Shown here piece by piece: positions 38,110 through 50,700 of a stretch of DNA of 64,000 bases. Location: assembly GCA_005656395.1 (NCBI GenBank), contig SRSI01000044.1, forward strand, positions 1,302,001-1,366,000, read 5' to 3'. Source of the DNA: Strongyloides papillosus (Eukaryota > Nematoda > Chromadorea > Rhabditida > Strongyloididae). How positions within the stretch are numbered: the stretch's first letter is position 1; each line of letters begins with the position of its first letter. The translations under genes and the position numbers were made by a program. The notes beneath the pieces were generated by a model. The model was not told the origin of the DNA. It saw nothing but the letters and a program-made list of their open reading frames with translations, and did no database searches.

Positions 38110-41100
38110 TTATGAACTAGTTGTGATAACTTCTTGTCCAGTACCTCTGACAAATAATACTCGAGGAATTTTGTCTGATAGAACCTCCATATAATGAATA
38201 TAATCATCTAAACCTTCTCTTGTATGTGGTGGCCTTGGGAGATTAAGAAGAATGAGAGAAGAATCACCTGATTTTTCTTGGATTAATTCATTAAGACGTA
38301 CGGCTGTATGCATCTTATGAACTTTCTTCCTATCCAATGCTCTTAATTTTTTATTCTTCTCATATTCATCACTAATGGCCAATGTAGCTGTTTTCTTTCC
38401 CCTAAAAAATATTAATTATAAAAAATGAGAAATTTTTTATTCACAATAGAACATACTTATTTGTTTTTCCTTCACCATTATTTTCATCTGTCTTTGCATC
38501 ATCAGATGAATCTGTTTTTATTTCCTCACTGGTGACTGAATCATCCATTGTATCCACTGTTTCATCAACGATTTTACTACTTTGTGATTGTGTATCAGCA
38601 AGAGAAATATTAACAAATCCATTAGAATTGTTACTTGCCTCAATTTTTTGTTGATGAAGCTCCTTCTGGAATTTAGTTCTTTCTTCCATTAATAATGTTC
38701 TTTCAAAGGCAGTGTTTACTAATTGTTGGATCACTCAACTCAACAACACAAACATCAGCAGTAATACGAAGTTGATAGACGTAATTTTGAAGATCTTTCA
38801 TTAATTTTGTATTATTGTCATCCTTCTGAGCAACAGCAATAACTCGTTGTTTACAATGTCTCCATACTCTATGTTGTTTAAGGAGATATGCAAGGAGAAT
38901 ACAAAGTCCACCATCTTGAACAATCCAATAAACATCAATATATCCATTCATCTTAGTTGTTGTTGGGAAATCAGTAATATCTTTAGCGACAATAAGTGAC
39001 ATATTCATTGCAGCTCCAATATGAATTTTATCTGTAAATGTTAAGTATTCAGAGTCCAAACTTCTATCAATATCTTCACGACGAATTGGCCAACTTAACA
39101 ATAATGTATTTGGTTTTAAACCACCAATACCAACACTTTGAATAAGTGTTGACAAACTACCAGCTATTTGATTTTCTCCATATAATAATGTTTTGGCAAA
39201 ACCTCGTAAATGAAGACTGTTCATAGTCAAATTCCATACGTGCTCTAACTTTATTGGCATGTTCACGATCCTCAACACTAATTGGATCACCACGTACAAA
39301 TGATGTTACAATTGTTAAACCTTTACCGGCTTTTAATTGTGATGCAAGATGTAATAAATTCAAATATCTTATATCAACTAATTCTTTAGACCATGGCATT
39401 GAATGGAGTACCAAAAGTTGAGGTCTCCAATTCTTTGGATGTGGTGCTTTATCTTCAATTTTCATTAAACTGTATTGTGCTGTACTTAAAGCCAACCCAC
39501 GAATACCATCACCCCATTCTTTTTTAGCACCTTTCCATTCAACATATTTATAAATTATTGTGCAAAGAAGACATGATATAATTGCATAATCCCAGTGTGT
39601 TGAGAACATAATAAAGAAACAAAGTCCAGCACCAAGTAGTGATAAACTCCAATGATAATATTGGAAACGTGGTCTCCAATTTGGTGCTCCGAGTATTGAA
39701 TGGAGAGCACAAATAAGGTTAACAAAAGCATAACACATTAAGAAGAAGAAATCAACAACAGCAGCAATAGAATCCATAGCACCAAGGAGGACAGCCAATT
39801 CAGCAATTATTGTTGTTAAAATCAATCCATAAAATGGTTCATTATTCTTTGTAACTTTAGCAAAAACAGAAAGTATTGGGATGACATCATCTTTTGCGAT
39901 ACCCTGAAGAATACGTGGTGCAGAACATAAACATTGTAATGCAGCACCAAATGTTGATAAAAATGAACCAGCTAATAATATCCAGTCAGATGGCCAGGCT
40001 AAGGAAGCTACAATCATACCACCATTTAAAGAGAAACCATTTTTATCTCTTAATACATCACCATCAATAACAGCACCAAAACAAAGTGCTAAGTGAGAAG
40101 TATATGAATGATGTTGTTAATTGAGCACTAATTGTACCAACAGGAATAGATCTTCCAGGGTTCTTTAAATCTCCAGACATATTTGCACCTGTAAAAATAC
40201 CAGTTACAGCAGGGAAATATATTGCTAGAAGGACAAAGAATGACGTTCTAACATCTTGGAATATTTCTGCATTTATAACTGCTTCAGATCCATGTGTATA
40301 TTCATTTTTACCAGGATAATTTGGACCCACATTATCTAACATTGCCGAACTTGTAAAACCAGGGAATCCATTTACACATTTAAGTCCATTCATATCCCAA
40401 AGGCATGTTTCATTCTTACAAATATTTTCCATTAACAATGTATTATTCATATTACAAAATTCACAAACTCTGTCCAAACCAACACCTTCTGGCATATACA
40501 TTTTAGAAACAAGTAAATGATTATCAATTTTACAAACATATGGTCCCATATCAGGATTTAATGTTTTTTCAATACTACCAGCATAACATGCCAAAATTGA
40601 TATTATTACAGTTACCAATGAGACTGGCGCAAGAAGTTGAACAAATTTAACACCCATAGCAACAATACAAAATTCAAGAATTAATAATATTGTAGCATAA
40701 AACCTTAAATTATGTGTCATCATACCAAATAATCCTGTATCGGATTGTACTTCTGGTCCACCAATTGTTAAACCTGGAGCTATGTATAAGAGTAGAATTT
40801 CAACACCACCAACTAAATACATAGATGTAGCAACGGTATTTGCTAGATAAAATAGTAATCCAATTGCCGATCCAAACTCTGGTCCTAAATTTCTAGATAT
40901 CATAAAATACGCCCCTCCAGATTCAATAACTCCATTTGTGGCAACAGCAGAAATACTAATACAAGTTAGAAATGTCTTAAATATTATTATAACAAATAAA
41001 TACAAAATGTAAGAAGAAACCTACACAGAGGCAACAGACGAATAACATAAGAAAAGTTTGTCCAATTCCAGCAACACCTACACACCATCCAAGACGAATA

Positions 41101-44100
41101 AACATGGTAACACCAAGAATATGTTGAATAGTTGGTAGGTAAACTCCAAGCATAACTCCAAGATCAGCTTTTCCTTTCTTTGAATGTGCCCTTTCACTTG
41201 GTCCAGGTGTTGTATAAGCCCTAAAGTAAGCACTCAAGAATGTTGCATTTTGATCCTCATATAAAGCTAAATTATGATCATTAGTAGATCCTCCAGTTAC
41301 TGTATTAGTTCTTTTTATTGAACCGCCCCATGAAAATAGATTTCTTGCACCATCATCTAAAAAAATAAATTTAATTAAAAGATAATTTTTTAGGAAATTT
41401 TAAAAATTTTTTTCTTTATTTTGTTGTAAGTTAAAAAAAAAGATGTTAGAAAGCTAGTTATTACTTGGTGATGACATAGAATTTGGAGAGATTGGAACAT
41501 TTAATGTTCCTTGCTGTTCAATAAGGCATTCAGTCTGACTACTTTCGGCTCTTTGAATTGTACATGGCAGTTCAGAGATTCCATTTAAGTGGCAGTCGCT
41601 TTTGGATAACTGTTTAACCATAAATCTTTTATTTTCACTATAAAGATGTTGTTGACTATTCAAGGACATTTTCTTCCTAATGGAAGGTGGTACACGATTT
41701 GATGATAAATGATTAACAGGAACATTCTCTTGATTCTCCTCATCAACATTAAATGAGTTTGTATTCATAATCTTTGTTGGTAATTTTAATGATAAACAAA
41801 AAGAAAAAGATAAAACCTTTTTTTGTTAATAATTATTAGTATTTAGTATAAAGGCAATAATATGATGAAATTTATTTGTTAGTCTATAAGTAAAAAACGA
41901 TATTATATATAAAATTAAAATAATGTTAAGATTTAACATTGCTATAAGAAAAATGATGAAATAATATGATTACAATGTGGATAGTAAAGTTTGTTTGAGG
42001 AGAGAACATTCATTAAACAAAATATTTCCTAAATAATGATATTCTATAATGTAACAATATAAAATTATATTCTTTATGTTTAATGATAGGTTAAAAAAAG
42101 ACTAACAAGAAAGTGAGTCAGAAAAAAAAATTTCCCGCAAAATTTAACTTATTCTGTTATCATTATATTAATGGTAGAAGCTTTATAAAATTCAAGTGGT
42201 TAAGATGTTAATCATTTAAAATGTACGACTTTATTAAAGATTTATATTTTAAGAGTATAATATTGTTTTAAACAAATCCCACTATTTATTTTATGAAATT
42301 ATTATTTGTCAGTCCTCAAAATAAATTAAATATTTTTAAACTATTTAAAAAAAATTAATTACTTTTTTCATATGGTATGAAAATGATATTAGTATAAAAT
42401 TAATAAATATATTAGAAGAATAGAATTTTAATATAGTCTATAATATGATATAAAAATACTAGAAACAACTGACATTTGAAGACGTATATGTTTTGCACTC
42501 TTAATAAAAGCATTCTATCATGAATTGCATTATAGGCATTTTCTGTAAGGCATAAGGGAAATTAAAAACATCTGGCTTATTTATATAAAAATAATTGTTT
42601 AGATGGCATTGAAATTTACTAAATTATAAGGAAATGCAGAAATCTATTTAAAAACAAAAATTTTGTTAATAAGATAGTATGTTGGGTAACTATTAATATT
42701 ACTTAAAATTTTTTAATTCCTCAATTACTTTCTTTTTCCTAATACTTAAATTAATATTATACTTATCGTTCCTATTATTTGCAATGTCAGGTACATAAAT
42801 ATAGTAAGAAATATTTTTAAATCACTTCTATTAGAAATTAAGTCGTTACAAACATTTAATCTATGCAAATAGTCTTTTATATATTTATTTGCATTGTAAA
42901 GAATGACATTAAAAAATGATAAATCATAATAAATGAAAAATGGTTAAAAGTTTAATAAATTATCTTGTTATTATACAGTTAGTTAATATTTTAGTAAAAG
43001 AAAAAAACCAAAAAATTTATAGGCTAATGAGTATAATTTCCATATATTTTTTTAATTTATTTATTATTTCGTTAATATTATTATGAAAACGTACCCTCGG
43101 ACTCTGTCATAGAAGTAACAGTATCCTTACGACTCATACCAGTATCTGTGATTACTGGATTAACATTATTTCCTCTTCCCATAATACTACTACTTTTCTC
43201 TTCCTTAGTAGATTTATTAAAAAGTTTTCCAAAAATGTTTTTCCTAAAAAAAGTTATAAATAATAATATGCAATAACGCACACAAAAGTGCTTTAAAAAG
43301 TACAAACAATTTATTTTCATTTTGTTTCAAAATAAAAAGGAATATTTAATAACCAAAGAGTAAATATATGTTTCAATAAATTAATGAGATTAACAAATTA
43401 CAATATTTAAATAATAATATATTTATAATAACATAGACGTATATGATAATAATATTATTAATTGGTGTAAACACAAATATTTATAACCTTAAGAACTGTA
43501 ACTATTAATCAGTAACATAACTAAATACTGATATCCGTTAAACTATAGAACTTCTTCGATCTTTACAATACTATCATTTACGATAATTATATTTTCAATG
43601 GCAAAATATACTAAATTTTTGACATGTTTATTTAGTCATATAATGTCCTACTTAACAATTACAAACATTTGTTGGTAAAAGAATTCTCTTAAAGTTATTT
43701 TGTAATTAGATATTCAAATATTTTTACAAAAATTTACCTATAATACTTGAAAAACATGATTAATTCTAGCAAAGAAATGTTACTTGCAACATATCACTAT
43801 TTATTAAGTAGTATATAATAATTTTAAAAGATTAAATACAAAAATTATTATCTAATTGTAATATTATTGTTTCATTTATACACACTAAACTTTTAATAAA
43901 CATTCCTAATTAACTGTCGAAAAATATCACAATCACTACTTATATTTTACTTTATTTTATCACTATAAATTAGTTACCAAAACAAAATAATTGACAAATA
44001 ATATATTTGTCAAGATCACATAAACTACAAAGTTACAATGACTTTTTTTAAACTATTTCATAATTTAAGTATAATAATTAATATAAAATAAATTAAAAAT

Positions 44101-44233
44101 TGTAAACATACTTTTTTTCTGGTTGACTTTCATTTGCTGAAGAAATATTTATTGGAGATGGAAGAGTAATTGTTGCTGGTGGTGGGGCACCTTCAACCGC
44201 ACATATACTCATTCGTGGCTTCTTTTCTGTCAT
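38110..44233 (-). CDS. K-Cl cotransporter (SLC12 KCC type) with three frameshifts as sequenced
   Basis: Coding blocks are 44233-44112, 43243-43095, 41356-41025, 40975-38457 and 38401-38110, plus an alternative first exon at 41768-41465. KCCs move K+ and Cl- together out of cells. Seen are the transmembrane start PTIQHILGVTMFIRLGW, SAVATNGVIESGGAYFMISR, the large cysteine-bearing extracellular loop typical of KCC rather than NKCC (VCEFCNMNN...CKNETCLWD), GIFTGANMSGDLKNPGRSIP, and the cytosolic domain ending HKMHTAVRLNELI...RVLFVRGTGQEVITTSS. The long exon contains three places where the similarity jumps to the next frame, each needing one base to be skipped: near 40090-40093, 39211-39230 and 38715-38717. 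With those three bases discounted, all exon phases agree and the length (about 1136 residues) is normal. As written it is broken; sequencing error and a genuine pseudogene are both open. Confidence 0.9.
41465..41768 (-). CDS. Alternative first coding exon of KCC
   Basis: Starts MNTNSFNVDEENQENVPVNH and ends in SPNSMSSP at a donor CCAA|gtaata, leaving phase 1. The common exon at 41356 begins with AT in the matching phase, so it can be spliced either to this exon or to the 43095-43243 exon, which also ends in phase 1 (GAGG|gtacgt). The upstream acceptor-like AG before the ATG would not keep frame from the distal exons, so this is best read as an alternative N-terminus with its own promoter. Confidence 0.7.
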
Positions 44234-44241
44234 ACTTGATG
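44112..44241 (-). other. Distal first exon of KCC with acceptor 8 bases before the ATG
   Basis: The exon begins after gattttag at 44242-44249, and the ATG of MTEKKPRMS is at 44233. Such a short leader suggests SL trans-splicing or a 5' UTR intron. It joins to 43243 in phase (AAA-AA|G). Confidence 0.6.
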
Positions 44242-44890
44242 CTAAAATCAAGAACACAACGTAAGATTGCGAAATGGAAAATAATAATGGAAAATTTGAT
44301 ATTTCTATTGAAATTATATAGACAATTTCTATAGATGATTAGTTGATACTTTACATTTTAATTATTTTTATCTATATGGAAATTCAGCATAGTGCTTAAT
44401 AGGATTATTATTATTATAAAATTTTGATGTACGATGTTTTACAAAAGTTAGCCATCTCCTCTTTCTTCCCGAAACAATTAAATTTTTTGATATATATTTT
44501 AAAATTTATTCGCATACAAATAATACATATTATTGACTTAATATGTGAGGAAAATATTTTAATATTAATATATTTATACAAAAAATATTTAAATCACAGT
44601 TACCCTTCTAAACTCGAGACAAGTTGACAAAGAACCAATCTTCAAAGTGAATATTTGATAAATGCAGACTTTTTCAACATTATCAATTAAAAAAAATTAA
44701 CAACCCCATTTTCCAGGCACACATAAAAAAATAGATGCCCGTAGAGTTTTTCTTTCTTCATCTTTTTGTAACTTAATAAATTATTTGCTTTGTTGAAATT
44801 GCACAGGATAAAATAAATTTGTCTTGTTTTGAAAAAAAATAAAAATTTATAGTATTAAAAAAACACTCTTTGATAGAGAGAGATTTTGGT
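44242..44890. other. Spacer between RME-2-like gene and KCC
   Basis: 650 bp between the stop of the upstream RME-2-like gene and the first KCC exon, same strand. No coding frame of interest. It should hold the RME-2 3' UTR and the distal KCC promoter. Confidence 0.5.
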
Positions 44891-47765
44891 TTATGTGTGA
44901 ATGTCTCCAAATGTTGGATTAGCAAAGGAATATGAAGGTGGGTTTTCAACTTGAAGATTACTAATTGGATCAATTAATGAATTTGTTGAGTTTGGAAGAG
45001 TCCTAGTAATATTAACGGCAGATGTTCGGTCGTTGATCTCATCCATATCATGGGATCCATCCTCAATTGTAGTTCTATATACTGGATTATTAAATCTTAT
45101 AAATTGATTTACTGGACGCTTGCGACGTGAGTAAAATGAGTACTGTAAGAAAAAATTATTAAAATTATGTAAAAATAATGTTGATAAATATACCCCAATT
45201 ATTCCAACAGCACCTGTTAGAAGGAGAAATATAACAATTGTAGATGTTCGACCTCCTGTTGATTCCTTGATAAAATCAGAAACCGCATGATTAAGTACAC
45301 AGACTTCATTAACAAGGATTGATCCATCATCACAAACACACGAATATGGTAATTCATCATATATTTTTTTCTGTTCCTCAACATCAGAACGATAATGTGC
45401 TTTAGGTAAACATAAACCAGTACATTTATTTGATTGACATTTATCAGGATGATCTGGTTGTACAGCTTCATGGAAAATTCTAACAGTCATTGGTGTTGAT
45501 ACGTGTCGTAAAACTTCCGTAACCTCATCACCATTGAATTTATTTGCACTAACTATTCCATCTCTATCCCAATCACTCCAGTATAATTTTTCTTCAAATA
45601 CTGCTAAGGAAAATGGATGTTTAAGTTTTTCATGAGAATGAATAACAGTACGTAGGTTATTTCCCCAATAATCCATTGACGAAATTGATTTAACTTTAGC
45701 ATCAGCAAAATAAATTCTTTTATCAAGAATATCTAGTGTCAAACCATTTGGCCATTTAATATGTTCACCTGATGCAATAATTGTCCTATGATTACCATCC
45801 ATTCCAGCACGTTCAATTTTAGCTTGTTTACCCCAATCTGTCCAGAAAAGAAGTCCTGATGCTGGATCAACGGCAATAGCCCTGGGTTCATCAAGAGAGG
45901 TATTAAAAAGAATTTTATTTTTACCAGTTTTAATATCAACAACGCTAATATGTTTTCTAACAGAATCTGTCCAAAACAATAATCCATGTACCCAGTCAAC
46001 TGCTAAACCATCAGCATTTGTAACATTTCTAACAATAATTGTACCATTTCCTTCATTACATTTACTAATATTATATACAGGTTCTTTATGATCCATTTGG
46101 CATGACATAATATGTTCATTAACTAGATCAGACCATGTTATGATACCATTTTTATGCCAATAATCCATAGCAACAGCTGATTTTAGTGATGAAATTAATG
46201 GTGATACAATATGCTTTGTCATATCATATTGTCTAATTGAAGCACGATTCGTCAATAACAATAATGGATCTGATCCTGATGCACGACATTTATGTGGGAT
46301 AAACGTTTTATTATCAACTGGAACAAGTTGAAATCCATGGTAACAATCACATTCATATGTTCCTGGTTTATTATAACATATTTGATCACAAGTTCCTTCA
46401 TTTTTACATTCATTAATATCAACGCAAAATCCATTTTGAAGTTCAAAGCCTTTATTACAATAACAAATTGATCCGTTATACTTTGTATTACGACAATAAC
46501 AGTTTGGTGAATCTTTTTTACATGAATGTACAACTTTATTACAAACAGAAGTTATACAATTATTTGTTGGACTTTCATCTTTACATAAATCTTCATAATT
46601 TATGCAAACTGTTGGTTTGTCTAAACATTCGTATTGTCTTGTTGGATCGCAAGTTGTAATATTATTTAAAAATGCACAATTTAACTCATCAGTACCATCA
46701 TTGCAATCAACAACCCCATTACACCACAAATCTTTTGGTTTGCAAACACTATCACATTTCTTTTGATCTACAGTACATACTTTTTCTGTACAATTGTTTT
46801 CATCACTACCATCAGAACAATCAACATCACCATCGCATACCCACTTTGATGAGATACATCGAGTATTTGAGGCACATTTAAACTCGTAAGTACTACACTG
46901 TTTGGTATGAGTTGGCATGAAGGAGTTACAATCATGTTCATCAGAATGATCAATACAATCTGAATCACCATCACAACGTAAGTGAATTGGTATACAACGA
47001 CTACCATCTTTACACTTAAAGTGTGTTTCAGTGTCACAATCTTCATGACATTCACTTTCGTCACTTCCATCATTACAGTCCTTCTCACCGTCACATACCC
47101 ATTTTTTATAGATACATTGTCCATTTTTACATAAGAATTGAGAATTGGTGCAAACTGAGTTACTTGTACAATTTCTTTCATCAGAGCCATCAAAACAATC
47201 ATATGATCCATCACATTTCCAAGCATCTGGTACGCATGTTAATTTATCATTTTCAGATTGTGGACATTTAAAGGTACCCTCAGAACATTTTAATCTATCA
47301 CCACAATTATCTTCATCCTCACCTCCTTCACAATCGTCATGACCATCACATTGATAATCAACTGGAATGCAATATTTATCTCTAAAAGAATGCGATGAAT
47401 GACCAAGATTCATAGATTTATCACTATATCTTGAGACTAGTGATTTATGACAGAAGAATTCAGTACTATTATTACAAAAATCATGTGGATTAAGACTATG
47501 ACAATCTTTTTCATCACTTCCATCATCACAATCTTTATCACCATCACAATACCAAGATCTTTGTATACATGTTCCGTCACCACAATAAAATGAATCGCTC
47601 TCACATTCTAAAAGAGTAATTATCATTAACATACTAATATTTTGAAAGAAAAAGCTTACGTATTGGAACGTGTCCACCTAGTGCTCCTGGAACAAAAGGT
47701 ATAAAGTTATTGGTAGTAAAAAATAATATAATAGTTAAACTGAGATATGTTAGTTTAGTTCTCAT
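44891..47765 (-). CDS. LDL-receptor family protein, RME-2/yolk-receptor-like
   Basis: Three exons (47765-47660, 47607-45194, 45142-44891) give 923 residues, very close to the C. elegans yolk receptor RME-2. Residues 1-28 are a signal peptide ([20 protein letters not shown]). Then come seven LDL-receptor class A repeats with the calcium-binding D-G-S-D-E pattern (for example [13 protein letters not shown]) and an eighth that is degenerate. Two EGF-like modules follow (second: [17 protein letters not shown]), then a six-bladed YWTD propeller ([32 protein letters not shown]) and a last EGF-like module. A transmembrane helix ends at residue 840. The tail carries [10 protein letters not shown] (NPVY at 859-862), the clathrin endocytosis signal of LDL receptors. 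The likely role is receptor-mediated uptake of yolk lipoprotein by oocytes. Domain calls are firm; RME-2 orthology is inferred from architecture and length. Confidence 0.92.
45143..45193 (-). other. Stop-free 51-nt intron in the RME-2-like gene
   Basis: The intron gtatatttat...ttcttacag is 51 nt, a multiple of three, and contains no stop in the flanking frame. If retained it would add 17 hydrophobic-aromatic residues right after the membrane helix and before SRRKRPVNQ. Splicing is preferred because it gives a normal helix-to-basic-stop-transfer junction. Confidence 0.6.
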
Positions 47766-50700
47766 TTAGAGCCTGAAAAAAATATTAATTTTAGAACAAT
47801 AATATTGAATTAATAGTTAAATTCTTGTTTAAAATATCTTGTAACATTCACTTTAAATAATATAATGCTAAATTTTGTTTAATCTAACTTAAGAAATATT
47901 TATGTTAGATAAGTAAGGTCATATAAAAATGACCGATAATAGGGGTAAAAATTGATAAGAACTCATTAATATTAAAAAAAATATGATAAGGTAACTATCA
48001 AATTGTATTTAGATTAAAAAGTAAAAAAATTAAAGAATAAGAAGTTAATACTAAAAGAGAAATGGTATCAAGTATAATTTTAGATAATTACAAGGATAGA
48101 TTTTAATCTAATTTTTAACTTCCCAAAAAACCTGATGCTTAAATATGTTGGTATTTATAGAATGAATTTTCTCGTATAAAAGTGAAGGATAAATGTATAT
48201 ACTAATGCCATTAGTTAAATAGCTATTGGTAGAACGACCTCGAAATTTGTGTGTAAACAAATATTTTTTGTAAACATATATATAATATAAATCATAACTC
48301 TTTATTAAGTATTTAACTTATAAACAATAATTATTAATCATATTAAAATATGATCCTCATATATATTCAATATAAATATGATTAATCAACTTTTTTAATA
48401 TAAAAAACTTCATAAAAAATATATGTATAATGGAGGGAAATAATGAAGAAGACTGTAATAGTATACGCTGAAAATATCCAAACTAATCTTTAAAAAAGGT
48501 TATATTCCATAAACAACGTATTAAATTCATGAGTCATTAAGTATGTACTAAGAAAAAACAATCTAACTAGTAAAAGTTAGGCAAAAAAACAAATACATAT
48601 TTTAGGAAATTTTAAAATTAAAACATCAATGGAAAAAGACAATAACTTAAACAAAAGAATATTAAAAATGATGAAGTAACACACATGCATTATTCTTTTT
48701 AAAATTGATATTTTAACAAACGATTTTAACCTTCTTATCTCACGTATACAGTTACTAAAATAATATTTTGTTGATAAAACAAAAAATGCATATTACAAAG
48801 ATATAGAAAAGACAATTAAAATTTCCCTACGCTTGTATTTTTTAAAGTAATAATAACTAAATCATTTTTATTTTAACTAATGTTATTCATATTTTAATAT
48901 GGTATATTTTTATTAATCACGTGAAATGAAATAGAAAAAAAAGAAAGGGATTCGTCATAAAGGATATTAAAAAAATGGTGAAAAGTTCTGACAACTCATC
49001 ATCAAAAATAATTACAACTTAAGAAAACAATGACATTTATTTATTTAAGAGAAATTTTGATAGAGTGCTATCCACCTATAGAAATGTTTTCTCTTGTCTG
49101 CAACATTTCTCCTTAATTATGATCTAGGAGCTTAATATTTAAGAACAATTGTTCAAAATAAAGCAAGCTTTTTTATAAAATATTGATGAGGCCACATTTA
49201 AAACTATTTCGAAATATATCTACAACAAAAAATAAATAAAAAGGGTTACTTAATATATGATATTTTGTCACAATGATGATTATTTCACAACCATTCACTG
49301 CACTAAAAATAAAAAAGAGCAATCTAAGGATGATATAACTATAAAGCCAATTGCAAATGTTTTTCGTTGCAAAAAAAATCAACCAATTTTGTTTACATCT
49401 CTCTTGATGATGAAATATATAGATATCATGGAATATTTGATTTATTAAATTTATCCCTTTCAAGAAGTACATGGTGATTATGGTAAAAATTTATACTTTT
49501 ATATAAATTTACAATAAAAAGAATACATACAAATATTGGTAGATTCTTGCTAGTGATAAAAAGCCATACGAAAAAACGTGAAAAATTTTAGGAATTAGAA
49601 TTACACGAATGACAAATAAAGGCTGTCTAACCTTATATTGACTTTAAAAATTCTCCAACTTTTTAAATGATATGTAGTAAAAATAATATTTTAACTACCA
49701 ACAAGTATGTTAAGAAATAAGAATTTATGTTTAAAATTACCACTTAAAACATGCTTGTAAAAACACTTATAAATGAGAAATAAATAAAGATGTTTTTTCT
49801 CTATATCAATTAGTTGTAGTACAAAATAATTAAATGATACCGAGAATAAATATATTTAAAAAGATTAACTTAAAAGTTTAAAAAGTCTCGTAGATAGGTA
49901 TAAAACTTTTCTTATTAAAATCAATTCTTTTATAATGTTATACATATAACATGTTACATATCTATACATATAGAAAAAAATTAATCAAAAAAGCTTTCAA
50001 AAGGACTATGATCAAAGATTAACCTATTGACGTTACTAGAAGAAAATTTCATTAATATCACACTAATAAAAAGTCTGTTAATAAAATTAAATCATTATAA
50101 ATATGCTTGCTTTTTAGAAATATGTATATCTGTAAGATCACAAACAATAAACTATTACGATTAAATTTTACAACACTCCGTTTGACAATTAAAACATTTT
50201 TTTACCACCAATAAATTAATTGTATTACAAATTTTAGTTATTCTTATTTTCATAAATAGACAAGTTAACTAACAACCTGTATAAGTTTTCATTCATATAT
50301 TTATACAATAATCATACAATATAAAACATTTTTACAGAAAATTTCTCTTTAAAGTTATTGCTACCAAAAGTAGCCTGTCAATATTTGAAATTGTTTTTTT
50401 TTTATTATTTCGAAAACTAATGTATATTTTTACATATGTCATATCTATAAATGACACATAAATAAGAAATTTTTATTATATCTCATAAGTAATGAAATAG
50501 AAAAAGTTACAAAAATAAGTTCCTTTTAAATATTTATTAAATTATGTAAAGGTACTTGCAAAAAATATTTATAAATTTAATAAAAAAATAAATATTTATA
50601 TTATCTAAATAAAATGGCATTCCGGCTAAGTGAAAACAACCAAGTTGTTAAAAATTTACATTATTAGGACGCGTTTAGGAAAAAATAAAATTATTACTAG

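Noticed and set aside
39150..39300. Short intron to explain the second KCC frame change
   Set aside because: Candidate gt...ag pairs give lengths divisible by three and would not shift the frame.
40040..40150. Intron ending at the cacttag near the first KCC frame change
   Set aside because: It would delete a conserved transmembrane segment (SIPVGTISAQLTTSFIYFS).
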